Shown here in pieces: positions 10,836-22,489 of a stretch of DNA of 64,000 nucleotides. Numbering within the stretch: position 1 is the first letter of the stretch; each line of letters starts with the position of its first letter. Under the pieces are notes generated by a model. The model was not told where the DNA came from. It made no database searches and was given only the letters and a program-made list of their open reading frames with translations. Source of the stretch: Euptelea pleiosperma (Eukaryota > Streptophyta > Magnoliopsida > Ranunculales > Eupteleaceae); assembly GCA_035048495.1 (NCBI GenBank), contig CM068542.1, positions 41,569,109-41,633,108 on the forward strand, written 5' to 3'. Made by a program: the position numbers and the translations under genes.

Positions 10836-11715
10836 CAAACATTGGAAAAGTCGGGTAGGTGCATAATTGTGGCTTCAACGATTCTGGACTTGGTTGTCTG
10901 AAATGCCTTCATAGTACAGTTGGTCCATTTAAATTTCCCTTTCTTAATGCAATCCGTGATAAGAGCAATGATGGATCTAAACCCACGAATGAACTATCGA
11001 TAGAACGTAGCCCATCCGTAGAAACAACGGATGTCATGGATGTTCATTGGTTTGGGCCAGCTTATAATAGCATTGACCATTTCAAGGTTTGCGGACATTC
11101 CTTCATAATAGACAATGAATCATAAGAAGATAACCTGATGAGATATAAACGTGCATTTCCTAAGATTTGAGAACAGGTTTTCTTTCCTCAGGTCCAGAGA
11201 AACATGTCTCAAGTGATCTAAGTGTTGTTCCTTGGAGGTATTGTAAATTAGGATATCATTGAAGTACACAACCAGGAACTTGCCCATAAAATGCCCCAAC
11301 ACTTGTGTTATAACCCACATAAAAGTATTCAGAGCATTGGTCAATTCAGAAGGTATGATCAACTACTCATATAAACCATCCGTAGTTTGAAGGTGGTTTT
11401 ACATTCATCTCCAAGAAGGATGTGAATTTGATGGCAGCCGCTCTTGAGGTCTATCTTTGAGAAGATCGTGGCACCAGCCATCATGTCCAACATGTCGTCA
11501 AGCATTGATATAAAAATTGGAATTTCACCGTGATTTATGTCTATTCACATTCTCCAAGATCCGTCCTTCTTGGGAGTGAAAAGTGAATGCACAGCACAAA
11601 GGCTTATGCTCTGTCGAATGAACCCCTTTTTAAGAAGCTCATCAACTTTCTTATTCAACTCAGCATCTTCTACGGGATTCATTAGTTAGTGCGGGAGGTT
11701 GGGTAGAGTAGCTCC
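10836..11715 (-). pseudogene. Chromovirus (Ty3/gypsy) reverse transcriptase
   Basis: Reading downward on -, the RT motifs appear in order: [51 protein letters not shown], a frame change, ELTNALNTFMWVITQVL, KFLVVYFNDILIYN (catalytic YxDD degraded to YFND), EEQ-like HLDHLRHV, NLRKCTFIS, WATFYR and KAFQTTKSRIVEA. This is the chromovirus-type RT, different in sequence from the Tat-type RT next to it. It is broken by several indels and stops. Confidence 0.8.
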
Positions 11716-12055
11716 GGGGACTAAATCGATAGTGGGTTGAAAGTCCCACATCGGAGGAAGCTCCCCCGGTAAATTATCGAAAAAACATCCTGAAACTCCC
11801 TATACAAACGAACCAAATCATGTGGTATCTCAACAACTGACTCAGTAGAGGAATGTTTGGCTAAGAGTGCTTAAATGGACTCATCCGTGGTCTCTCAAAT
11901 TCATTCGCCCTTTATGATGAGGAGAGATTTGGACAGTGGTCCTTCGTTGGTCTCACAGTTCCGCGTGTTATCTCTCCTCTTAGTGGTGTTCTTGGGCGGT
12001 ATAAGGTTCAACTTAATCCTCTTGCCTTCGTAATAAAGGAACTCTAGCTCCGGAT
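11716..12055 (-). pseudogene. Chromovirus pol region upstream of RT (native context)
   Basis: This is the third copy of the segment seen at 5,512 and 9,407. Here it runs straight into the chromovirus RT at 10,836-11,715, with the DLVPG-type linker preserved across the point (about 11,715-11,725) where the other two copies switch to Copia sequence. It is the reference for working out the chimera. Between 12,030 and 12,150 short direct repeats of AATCCTCTTGCCT follow. Confidence 0.65.
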
Positions 12056-12149
12056 AATGTTCAACTTAATCCTCTTGCCTGGTGTCCTATGCTAATTTCC
12101 TCTTGCCTCGTAAATTATTTCGCACCAGGAACTCCAGCTCTAATCCTAG

Positions 12150-12540
12150 AATTAATACACTAGTTAGCTAACTGAACACCATCCAAGATCTATTTGCCCA
12201 AAACAAAAGCTCCTTGGTTAGATGAGATGATTGGAGGCATGACCATGTGCATTCTAGATGCTAGCATTTTTGTCAGAATCGTATACACGCTTCCCAACAG
12301 GCTAATAGGTCCGAAACCCGATAAATCCTCGACCTTGGCTTCTTAGGGATGAGAACGATAAAGGTACTATTGGATGTATAATCCAGATAGCCGTCCTCAT
12401 TGAACTCAACCAATTACCCGACTACGCCTCATCATTACTTAAAATAGCTTGGAGCAAGAGCTTTGTCTCCGGCAGCTCAGAAATGGACCTCAATATCTCC
12501 TCCTCGAAAGGTCTTTCAAACCAATCTATCCTCCTAACTG
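12150..12540 (-). pseudogene. L1-type LINE reverse transcriptase fragment
   Basis: On - the stretch reads FERPFEEEILRSISEL, then TFIVLIPKK, then after a frame change GFRPISLLGSVYTILTKMLA and a motif like NQGAFVLGKQILDGV. This series (RPISLL, KxLAxR, AFVxGRQILD) is diagnostic for plant L1-class non-LTR retrotransposon RT. It contains one frameshift and a stop, and lies between the chromovirus piece and array block 2. Confidence 0.75.
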
Positions 12541-13480
12541 AGCTTAACTTCCTTAACTCACGACTGGTGTAGTAGATGGTATATTTCGACCTTCATCTTC
12601 TTATGCAACTAAGGCACCAAAGACTCGAATAATAGTTTCATATCCTCAAAAAGAGAGCTTGGAAGCTAAGGTGGCCAAGGCATCGACATGACGATTAGCC
12701 ACCCGTCCAGTGTGTTCGATGATAGCATTTTGAAACATATGGGATCAAGTCTTGCGCTCCCGTGGAGACTCCATCTATCTTGAACTACTGGACTCCTAAA
12801 TTCTTCGCTATAGAAAGACCCAAGAGGAAGGCTTCGTACTCGGCCTCTTGATTTGAAATGGGAAATTGAGCTTGCAAGAAATCGGTATAACTGTGGAATC
12901 TGCCGCAATGAAAACAACTCTTGCATCTCCTCCGATAGTCGTGGAGGACCCATTAAAATAAAGTATCCATGTTTCCTCAGGGGAGAAGCTTCTTAGGCTA
13001 TGGAAAACGTCTGGCAATTCAACGAGATATCTTCATGTAATAAGGAGTCATCCACCCAGGGAATGCTGCTAACAAGACGACAATCATTTGTCCTTTGATG
13101 GACTTCGGGTGAACACATGAGATGTCTAATTCAGACAACTGGAAGAGCAATTTGGCAGTGCGTCCAGTTGATGTCAATTTCGAAATGAGATATCGAGCTA
13201 GGCCCACTTTGGTGATGAGATGACCTTCCTCGCCATGAAAAAATAACGAAAGTTTTGGGTAGCATGGATGAAGGCGAGCCATGCACGGTCGAACTTCGGA
13301 TATCGAAGCTAAATATCGTTAACACACGACTGGTGTAGTAGATAGACACTCCGACCTTTGTCTTCTTGTGCTAGTAAGACACCAATGACTCGAATAATAG
13401 TTTTCAGGACTCGAAAAATAGTTTCCTCTCCTCAGAAACAAAGCTTGGAAGCTTAGGTGGCCAAGGCATTGACATGACGA

Positions 13481-13756
13481 TTACCCGCCCGTCCAGTGTG
13501 TTCGATGATAGCATTTTGAAAAATATGGGATCAAGTCTTGTGCTCCCGTGGAGTCTCCCTCAATCTTGAAGTACTGGACTCCTAAATTCTTCGTTATAGA
13601 TAGACCCGAGAGGAAGGCTTCGTACTCGGCCTCTTGACATGAACATGGGAAATCGAGTTTGCAAGAAATCGGCATGACCGTAGAATCTGCCGCAATGAAA
13701 AAAACTTTTGCATCTCCTCCGGTATTCGTGGAGGACCCAGCAAAACAAAGTATCAA
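13481..13756 (-). pseudogene. RNase H monomer with GDS motif retained (block 2)
   Basis: This 91-codon stretch reads FAGSSTNTGGDAKVFFIA, SCQEAEYEAFLSGLSI and YFKIEGDSTGAQDLI. It keeps the second and third acidic residues, but the first D is replaced (CFAGSS for YFDGSS). Confidence 0.6.
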
Positions 13757-15056
13757 TGTTCCATCAAGGGAAGCTTCTTGAGCTATGGGAAATGTCTAGC
13801 ACTTCCACGAGATAGCTTCATGTATTAAGGAGTCATCCAATCTGGGAATGTTGCTTGCAAGTCGACAATCGCCTGTACTTTGATGGCCTCCCAGTAAAAA
13901 ATGAGTTGTCAAATTCAGACAACTGTAATAGCCATCTACCAGTACAATTACCCGCCAGTCCAGTGTATTCGATGATAGCATTTTGAAAAATATTGGATCA
14001 CCTCTTGTGCTCCAATGGAGTCTCCTTTATCTTGAACTAATGGACTCCTAAATTCTTCGCTTTAGATAGACACAAAAGAAAGGCTTCATACTCGGCCTCT
14101 TGATTTGAACATGGGAAATCGAGTTTTTAAGAAATTGGCATGACCGTGGAATCTGTCGCAATGAAAAAAACTCTTGGATCTCCTCCGGTAATCGTAGCGA
14201 ACCCATCAAAACAAATTAACCATGTTACCTCAGGGGAAGTTTCTTGGGCTATGGGAAACGTCTGGCACTTCCACGAGATATCTTTATGTATTAAGTATTG
14301 GACTCCTAAATTCTTCGCTATAGATAGACCAAGAGCAAGGGTTCGTACTCAGCCTCTTGATTTGAACATGGAAAATCGAGTTTGCAAGAAATCAGCATGA
14401 CTGTGGAATCTACCGCAATTAAAAAAACTCTTGCATCTCCTCCGGTAATCGTGGAGGACCCATCAAACTAAAGTATCCATGTTCCCTCAGCGAAAGTTTC
14501 TTGGGCAATGGGAAACGTCTCTCACTTCCACGAAATATCTTCATGTATTAAGGAGTCATCCACCCTGGGAATGTTGCTAGCAACTCGACAATCGCTTGTC
14601 CCTTAATGGCCTTCGGGTGAAAAATTATATGTCAAAATCAGACAACTGTAATAGCCATCTAGCAGTGCGTCCAGTTAATGTCAGTTTCGAAATGAAATAT
14701 CGAACTAGGTCCGTTTTTGCAATGAGATGACCCTTACTCCGTCATCAGATAATGACAAATTTTGGGTGCACGGATGAGGGTGAGGCATGCACATTCGAGC
14801 TTTGGATATCGGAGCGAAACGTCCTTAACACACGACTGGTGTAGTAGATAGGACATTCCAACGGTCATCTTCTTGTGCTAGTAAGGCACAAATGAATCGA
14901 ATAATAGTTTCCTCTCCTTACAAGCCGAGCTTGGAAGCAAAGGTGGTCAAGGCATCGACATGACAATTACCCGCCCGTCCAGTTTGTTCGATGATAGAAT
15001 TTTGAAAAATATTCGATCACGTCTTGTGCTCCCGTAGAGTCTCCCTCTATCTTGAA

Positions 15057-15389
15057 CTACTGGACTCCTAAATTGTTAGCTATAGATAGACCCAATAGCA
15101 AGGCTTCGTACTCGACCTCTTGATTTGAACATGGGAAATCAAGTTTGCAAGAAATCGGCATGACTGTGGAATCTGCCGCATTGAAAAAAACTCTCGCATT
15201 TCCTCCGATTGTCATGGAGGACCCATCAAAATAAAGTATCCATGTTCCCTTAGGGGAAGCTTCTTGGGATATAGGAAACGTCTGACACTTCCACAAGATA
15301 TCTTCATGTATTAAGGAGTCATCCACGCTGCGAATGTTGCTAGCAAGTCGACAATCGCCTGTCCTTTGATGGCCTTCGGGTGAAAACAT
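15057..15389 (-). pseudogene. RNase H monomer with YFDGSS and EVEYEALLLGL (block 2)
   Basis: A 110-codon open stretch that joins the connector (RTGDCRLASN) to the second RNase H domain through YFDGSSMTIGG, STVMPISCKLDFPCSNQ and EYEALLLGLSIANNLGVQ, where it stops. The next unit at 15,825-16,091 is equivalent and slightly shorter. Confidence 0.6.
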
Positions 15390-16632
15390 TAGATGTCAAA
15401 TTCAGACAACTGTAATAGCCATCTAGCAGTGCGTCCAATTCATGTCGGTTTCGAAATGAGATATTGAACTAAGTCCGCTTTGGCGATGAGATGACCCTTC
15501 CTTGCAATCAGATAATGAAGAAATTTTTGGGTAGCATGAATGAGGGCGAGGCATGCACACTCGAACTTCGTATATCGGAGTTAAACGTCGTTAACACACG
15601 ACTAGTGTAGTAGATAGGACATTCCGACCTTCATCTTCTTCTGCTAGAAAGGCCCAATGGCTCAAATAATAGTTGCCTATCTTTAGAAACAGAGCTTGGA
15701 AGCTAAACTGGCCAAGGCATCGACATGACGATTACCCGCCTGTCCAGTGTCTTCAATGATAGAATTTTGAAAAATATTCGATCACGTCTTGTGCTCCCAA
15801 GGAGTCTCCCGCTATCTTGAACTACTAGACTCTTAAATTTTTAGCTATAGATAGACCCAATAGGACGGCTTTGTACTCGGCCTCTTGATTTGAACATGGG
15901 AAAAAGAGTTTGCAAGAAATCGACATGTCGGTGGAATCTGCCGCAATGAAAAAAACTCTTGACTGTCCACCGGTAGTCGTGGAGGACCCATCAAAATAAA
16001 GTATCCATGTTCCCTCGGGGGAAGCTTCTTGGGCTATGGAAAACGTCTGGCACTTCCACGAGATGTCTACATGTATTAAGGACTCATCCATCCTATGAAT
16101 GTTGCTAGCAAGTCAACAATCGCATGTCCTTTGATGGCCTTCGAGTGAAAAATTAGATGTCAAATTCAAACAACTGTAATAGCCATCTAGTAGTGCGTCC
16201 AGTTAATGTTGGTTTCGGAATGAGATATTGAACTAGGTCCGTTTTGGCGATGAGATAACCCTTCCTCGCCATCAGATAATAACGAAATTTTGGGTAGCAT
16301 GGATGAGGGCTAGGCATGCATACTCGAACTTCGGATATCGGAGCTAAACGACCTTAACACACGACTGGTGTAGTAGATAGGACATTCCGACCTTCACCTT
16401 CTTGTGTAAGTAAGGCACCAATGAATCGAATTATAGTTTTCATGACTTGAATAAAAGTTTCCTCTCCGTAGAAAAAGATCTTGGAAGCAAATGTGGCAAA
16501 GGCATCGACATGACGATTACTCGCCCGTCCAGTGTGTTCGATGATAGCATTTTGAAAACTATTGGATCAAGTATTGTTTTCCCGTGGAGTTTCCTCTATC
16601 TTTAACTACTAGACTCCTAAATTCTTCGTTAT

Positions 16633-17390
16633 AAGGAATTTAACCAAATGTCTTTCCTTCCATCATCTAAGAAAGATGTCTAATTGGAACAAAACCAGTT
16701 TCCCATGTTACAACTCTTAAACCAACACATGACCATACTAGTATGCCTCGTGGACAAACGATAAAAATAAATTTTGGCTAAGCCATAATGTCAAATGGGG
16801 TGGCATAAAATTTGCAGTTGTCCTTTTCATAAAATTCTCCACAAGTTTGGTTTGATTAAATAACCTCTCACATCTCTCCCTTTCTAAAGTATTTCCACAT
16901 GGTTCAAATTTTCCACAAGTTCAGTTTGATTTGGCTCCTTCAGTTGATGTAGGATGTGGGTTCAATAAGGATTTGGTTATAAGATAGAGATCAACTGATT
17001 TCCGAACATAACCAGCATTCCATGTAATGATTAATTGATGGAATTTCGATATTAATGACGCGGACCTTTCAAGTCCAGAGTCAAGTTTTCATGCCTAGAG
17101 ATAACCTACCAACCCCTTAAACCAGCACTAGGCTCGATGGAGTCAAGTTTATAACAAGAGTTTTTAGAAGTTAAATCAAGTATCTAAAAACTATAGTGGA
17201 GTATCTGAATTTTTAGTTATTTTTTATGATTATTGTTGTGATGAATGCATGTAAATAATGTGTAACTTGCATTCAGAGGTCAAACACTAGCAAAAGAAAA
17301 AACAAAATCAACTTTTGGCGAGATGTTTGGGCATATGAACAAATTAACAGACTAAAACATTATGACAAAATAAACAACTAAAGGATATAA
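16633..17390. other. Non-coding stretch, nothing recognised
   Basis: AT-rich DNA after the array ends. I see no exon, RNA gene, TIR pair or repeat that I can support. Confidence 0.5.
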
Positions 17391-17409
17391 TGAGCCATCT
17401 AACCTCTGA

Positions 17410-17493
17410 CATGTTGTATGAGGTTACAAATCCCTTGCTATCCAGGTAGATAGCTCCTTAACAAAAGCTTCAGAGTCCATTTATTGTCCAATC
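17410..17493 (-). pseudogene. Possible downstream exon of the dehydrogenase relic
   Basis: On -, an acceptor-like TTCAG at 17,494 is followed by GATTGGACAATAAATGGACT, which reads DWTINGL. This is close to the NWTVHGL motif that opens the exon after ANVALVK in plant dehydrogenases of this type. It then hits stops. Position and order fit the exon at 18,078-18,363, but the similarity is short. Confidence 0.4.
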
Positions 17494-18077
17494 CTGAAGA
17501 GCAGCAAAAATTCCCAAGGATCAGAAATGAGGCATTATAATAAACAAAAAAAAGATTATCTAAAGAAAGTCACAGAACTTAGGCAATTGCATTTTGCAAA
17601 GTTGTAAGGAAACATAACTCTTACTTAAAAGGTTTAAAAAATTAGAATTCAGCCCTTCACTAGACAAGGAACCAAGTCTGAGATGATTGTACTTTAACAA
17701 GTTTTAGAGTTTGAAGAGCTTATGAGCTATGCTACAATATGCTTTTTCAAGTTAACAGTACTCAATCGAGTGTTTAAAGTAATTGATAGAGATTCTTGAA
17801 TATGCAAATCAAATTTTTTCAGGTTTTAAGAAAAAATGAGTTTCTTGAGTTGACTTGAATCTTTACCCAGTCAAGACAATGGGATTGTTTGAAAAGTTGC
17901 GGAGGTTTTTAAATGTTCTAAAGCTGTACATGCTCGCATTGAAACTATATAAACCACAGTTTGATTCAGATGATAGCCATATAATCGCAATCAACTTCAA
18001 CTTAATGATAGGACCAAAAATCAAGAAATAATAAGCAAATATCATGCTTTACAGTTTCAAAAAATAACCAGGTGTAC

Positions 18078-18363
18078 CTTAACAAGAGCAACATTTGCTG
18101 GGATGATGGGGATTTCTCCACTAGCAAACTCTAGGACCAGAATATTTGCTCCCCAATTTAGAAGCTTCATGCTTTCTTTTTGTAAGCATGCCTCCCACTG
18201 GATCATATAGAACATCAACCCCTTTAAGCTATTTTGCCTCCAAGAGCTCCTTCACACTTTCAATAACGCGCCCCTTGCTCAAGTCGACAACATGGTCAAC
18301 GCCCAATGACTTGAGAATCTGCACTTTTTTTAGCTCCCCAGAAATCCAAAATACGCTCCAAGA
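18078..18363 (-). pseudogene. Zinc-binding dehydrogenase / quinone oxidoreductase exon (relic)
   Basis: On -, the exon reads GAKK, VQILKSLGVDHVVDLSKG, RVIESVKELLEAK, stop, LKGVDVLYDPVGGMLTK, and, after a frame change, LNWGANILVLEFASGEIPII and PANVALVK. This is the nucleotide-binding part of plant GroES-like quinone oxidoreductases of the At3g56460 type. It is bounded by an AG at 18,364 and a GT donor at 18,077, so it keeps exon borders and came from a genomic copy rather than from a processed transcript. It carries a one-base gain in a seven-A run (GAKK/VQ), a TAG stop and a second indel at TTACAAAAAGAAAG. The first half of the gene is not found upstream to 20 kb. Confidence 0.8.
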
Positions 18364-18499
18364 CTGAATCATATTCCATTCGATTTTGGTGATTTCAACA
18401 TTCAAGAGTCTACAATCACAGAGAGGACTGTAGAAGATAAGTCAAATTGGCAATTAACTGAGGCAAAAGGATTAATAATCCACAATTACATTAATAAAT

Positions 18500-18560
18500 A
18501 AAAGCATATATGGTGGGTCCAAGCCATATATGCTTTTATATATGGCTTGGCCCCACCAGA
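18500..18560. repeat. Short imperfect hairpin
   Basis: TATATGGTGGGTCCAAGCCA and TGGCTTGGCCCCACCA are inverted copies separated by a short AT loop. No target duplication is evident. The surrounding 18,560-19,200 holds only non-coding AT-rich DNA as far as I can see. Confidence 0.5.
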
Positions 18561-19207
18561 TTGTACACATGACCATCCATACACCAGTCCAAGCCATTTA
18601 GTTGGGAGCCACATTTTAGTTATAACCCAGATCCATTTTAACAGGCCAAGAATGATAAAAAAAAAGATGTTATTAGATCAGAAAAAAGAAATCAATTAAT
18701 AGAGAGTTGGTTCACTAACTGAGTTGTCCAAAGTAAGGAGTTTGATGTTGTCAAATCCAATCTCAACTAACATGGATAAATATAATCCCACAACAACTTG
18801 CTCTTTATCCTACATCACATTTTAATTCAAATACTACAACAACAATGAAAAATATCCAACAAGAAGCCCTCAAAACTTACTAAAAAATCCAATTTTTCTT
18901 AGAAAGAAGAGGAGGAAGAAGAATCTAATAATGGGTACGGATTTTAACAACAAAACATCAAGAGATGTTGCTCGTGCTGCTGCTGATGATTCTCGCCTCT
19001 GCCATTAACAAGATGTGCAGAAGGTTTTTTTATTAGTTCTTCTCCGAGGGAGTAAAATATTTGGTCCGGGGGAGGGTTTTGAGTTGCAGAGCCCCATTTC
19101 CTCCCCACCAAACAGAACCTAGAACCCTAATTCTCACAACATTTATTTTCTCTACAACTCTAACAACTCATCATTCAATTGATCCAACACTGCACTTCTA
19201 TGCTCCA

Positions 19208-19512
19208 ATCAAAACCCTAGTAAAAGACGGCCATGTGTGAGATGGAGATGAAGCCTGAGGTTAAAAAGTGCAATTAGTTCACACGAATTGCAAAGAAAAC
19301 CCAAGCATTAGGGTTTCCTAACCCCTAACGTTAAGATTTTGAAGAAGAAAAGGGGAATAGAAAGAAGAGGAGCCATATGCTCTAAATCAAAACCCTAGTA
19401 AAAGACGGCCATGGGGAAGATGGAGATGAAGCTCGAGGTTAAAAATGACGATTAGTTTACAAAAAATACAAAGAAAACCCAAGCATTAGGGTTTCCTAAA
19501 CCCTATCTTTGG
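19208..19512. repeat. Direct tandem duplication, ~178-bp period
   Basis: The segment starting CAAAACCCTAGTAAAAGACG near 19,208 recurs near 19,386, each time followed by GGCCATG, GATGGAGATGAAGC and AAACCCAAGCATTAGGGTTT. The repeats are diverged by small indels. No coding potential is evident. Confidence 0.7.
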
Positions 19513-19539
19513 GATTTTGAAGAATAGAATCAATAAGAA

Positions 19540-20300
19540 GAGGAGCCAAGGAAGAGATGTAGAAGAGAAAGAAGAATACCAGATTCGCCGTCAAGATCGC
19601 CGGTGACCGCAGTTCCAACGAAGGAGTCTCCTCTCTCTCAACTCTTGTGATCTGGTTTGCTTGAGAAAGGGCTGGAAAATAGCCAATAGGACGAAGAACC
19701 GTTCGGGAGAGGAAAGGTGAGAGGTTTGTGGTGGGAAAAGGCGAGAATTAGGATTCCATGAATGGGGCTAATAACTCCCAAGTCACGGCTTGTTCTCGGC
19801 CCAACTCACCACCTATGGCTCTAGACGAGCTGGCTTCTTCGACCATAGGGTTTTCATTATAGAGAAAACCCTAACTCTAGACATAAGTTATAGAGGAACA
19901 TACCTGAGAGACGGCGAGGGCGATTTCGAGAGAGGGAGAGACACTGAGAGAGAGGATCAAAGCAAAGGAGGGTTTAAGAGCAAGGGCGAGACAAGGGGTG
20001 CGAGTACCGAAATAACTTGGATGTGGGTTTTCTCTGAGAGTGCAGTCTACGGCAACAGAGATGGCAGCTTCGACGAGTTTTCTGTATGAGAGGGAAAGAC
20101 AGAGGTAGACAGAGGTATGTTCCTTTGCTGAACTAAGATGGCGCGAAAGACATTTTGAATAGGTACTAGGGAGGGAAAAATTAGTCGCTCCCTGAAAATG
20201 TGAGGGCACCCGACCTTTTGAATGCACCCACCTTTTGATTTCAAAATGTGTGAGGGCACCCGACCTATTGAATGCACCCACTTTACCTGATTACAATGTG
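19540..20300. other. GA/CT-rich stretch, possible 5' leader exons, unassigned
   Basis: Purine-rich on +, with a 134-codon open stretch on - (19,877-20,281) that is rich in S, L and P and matches no family I know. On - there are splice-donor-like sites at 19,585 and 19,900. The DNA could be a promoter and leader of the broken dehydrogenase gene to its left. Two direct copies of TGAGGGCACCCGACCTTTTG lie at about 20,201 and 20,251. Confidence 0.3.
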
Positions 20301-21270
20301 TCTACTATTGGCAATGTGAATGCTGCTTAGGGCCATGTGATGATCTGTAAGCATCCAATAAGTGCTGTGTTTAGGGCCGTTTATAAAGGTCCGGATAACG
20401 AGAAAAAGGACAACGATTGAACGAAAAATCAAAACAAAGGATGCCAATTGAACAAGAAATTAAAGTCCCTCGGTGAACTTAGCAACCTTCAAGCTTTCGC
20501 CAGCGACGATTGGTTTGGAGGTCTATTAACAAAGGCCAAACAGGGACTAGTTCGCCGGCGACAATAGAATTCACTAATCAGGCTGATTATTGGTTTGCAA
20601 GTCCACTAGGGACTGGCCAAATATCCATACGGCCAGCGTCCAAGAAGAGTGCAGCGTGGCTCCTACTGTGGGTTGTGACCGGAGAGAGAGAATCATAGCG
20701 GAGTACCAAGGGGAGCAAGTTGTCACCGGCGATAGCTTCAAAGATAAAAAGAGACATGAATGACGGGAGGGTGCATAAAAAACATTCTAAACAAAATGCC
20801 CTAGCTTAATAGGGGCATTACAGTAATAAAAAAGTTAAAAAAAAAACAACAACAACGATTTCGGGTGCCCTCACAATTTGTGGGGTGCAACTAAAATTTC
20901 CTTATTACTAAAACATCAAGGCATAAAATGACATCTATATCCCTTGTCGTTTCTCTTATCTCCCCCCGCCTAAAAATATAAAATATCAACTTTGACCCCT
21001 CTTGCCTTCTACTCAATTGTTACCATCAATGTTAGGAGCCGCTAATAAAGCCAATGAGGATCCCAAGCAATGTCTGAAAAACTTGGATTGTGCTTCGCTG
21101 GGAATATTGTTGAGATTGATCTGTAAACTCAGTATTGCCATGGACATGTTAACTTAGATAAATTAATAAGTAATTAAATGACACTTTTATGAATAATTCA
21201 AGAATTTCTAGTAATCTTGCCGGAACGATATATTAGGGGTTTGTTTCTCGTGCAGTCTCGATCATGGTAT
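20301..21270. other. Non-coding, one MITE-core remnant
   Basis: Mostly unassigned. At 20,570-20,650 there is a degenerate copy of the core module described for the MITEs further right (CACTAATCAGGCTGAT, then CAAATATCCATACGGCCAG). The rest shows no gene or RNA. Confidence 0.4.
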
Positions 21271-21278
21271 TTGAATTG

Positions 21279-21395
21279 ATTATTCGGACTTAACAGTCTG
21301 AGATCATGGTCTTTGAATTGATTGTTCGGACTTAACAGTCTGAACAATGAAGCATTGTTTGGACTTAACGGTCTAAACAGTGAAGCATTGTTCAA
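21279..21395. repeat. Cluster of near-palindromic TTCGGACTTAACAGTCTGAA units
   Basis: Three units lie at about 21,285, 21,329 and 21,358, each an imperfect palindrome around TTAAC; a fourth, TTCAAACTTAGCAGTCCGAA, is at 21,931, on the other side of a LINE fragment. They look like terminal or internal repeats of a transposon family, with the LINE fragment between them. Confidence 0.5.
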
Positions 21396-21589
21396 ACTTT
21401 TTTTTTGTTTGTTCGATAAAATGGAGTATATTAAAGGAGGGCTGAGGGAGGCCAGCAAAACTATACAAAGCAATCAAAAAGATCAAGAAACACAAAAAAA
21501 AAAAAATGCAATAAACAACTCTCGGCAGCCCCTAGAAGGAGGAAACTACTACGACAACAACATGTCCCACCGGAAAACAAAATCGTCGA

Positions 21590-21910
21590 ATTTTTTTAGC
21601 TCGGGGATGGCATAGCTCCAGTGATAAAGGGTTGCTTTGATATTCACGATGATCTCCTCGGTTTGGGCCACCTTGTATTCAAAAATTCGACGATTTCTCT
21701 CTTTCCAAATTTTCCAACAAATGGCAAATGGGATGATCCTCCATAGCTTGTTACCGCTAGCAAAGAAAGCTTTGGAGTTCCAACCGACTATGGAGTCAAA
21801 AACCGATAGGGGAAAGACCCACGAAAACCCATAAAGTTAAAGAAAATACTCTCAAATCTCTTAGACATCCGGTAGTGAATAAGCATATGGTTAGTGGTCT
21901 CCTCATTCCC
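21590..21910 (-). pseudogene. LINE 3' end, zf-RVT-type domain fragment
   Basis: On - a clear run reads GWNSKAFFASGNKLWRIIPF, AICWKIWKERNRRIFEYK and IVNIKATLYHWSYAIPE, preceded in another frame by HMLIHYRMSKRF and FFNFMGF. This is the C-terminal zinc-binding region following RT in plant LINEs, where 'W.IWKERN.R.F' is the hallmark. One frameshift lies near 21,800. Beyond 21,910 the sequence reads on as unrelated repeat DNA. Confidence 0.75.
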
Positions 21911-22489
21911 ACGTCAAGTGATACATCATTGTTCAAACTTAGCAGTCCGAACAACGACGAGTACCTACGGAACGAGAGGTGCCTCCACTCTCCGACTTGT
22001 CGAAGCTTTTCTCCACCAGTGCCTATTGCGGAAAACAGATTTTCCCTACAGAAGCTCCACTCCACCATGTCAAAGCTATTTTCAAGAATCTCAACAGTGA
22101 AACCCCTGTTTTTGGGAAATTTATTTTCTAAGGGTGAGTATTTAGATATTTCAATGGGGGTGGGGGTCAATCAGAGAATGTCAAAAATGGGTGGGGGAGA
22201 TAAAAAAAAATTGGGGGATAATAAGACAATTTGACGGGGTATCCAAAATTTGCATTTATGCATTGGATCTGAGTACCTCAATAAAACCTGGGTATACTGT
22301 ACTTGTTTATGATGTTGTGATTGAGTATCTGGTATAGGAGATTGATGGATGTATTTTCATGTTTCACTTCTTTGTTGATGAATTGCGATAACCCTTTGTT
22401 CTCTTTATTCCCTTGTTCATGCATTTTTTTAACTATACAAGGCACATTTAAAAAATTAAACTTTTGAACCATATAATTAGATATCCATC

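Larger units (their letters stand above)
12541..16632 (-). repeat. Tandem array of ~765-bp Tat-type gypsy RNase H units (block 2)
   Basis: Same unit as block 1. GTGGAGGACCCATCAAA-type landmarks fall near 12,945, 13,728, 14,196, 14,453, 15,212 and 15,976, and the MARKGH-encoding site near 13,228, 14,728, 15,497 and 16,262. Most spacings are 760-770 bp. A short unit at 14,196-14,453 and an internally truncated one near 13,940 show deletions inside the array. Homology ends sharply at about 16,632 within the RNase H N-terminal region. Encoded RNase H motifs are the same as in block 1, and all frames are broken. Confidence 0.88.

Noticed and set aside
19877..20281. 134-codon open stretch on - as a gene
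   Set aside because: Serine/leucine/proline-rich text from a CT-rich leader-like region, with no recognised domain and splice-like sites inside it.
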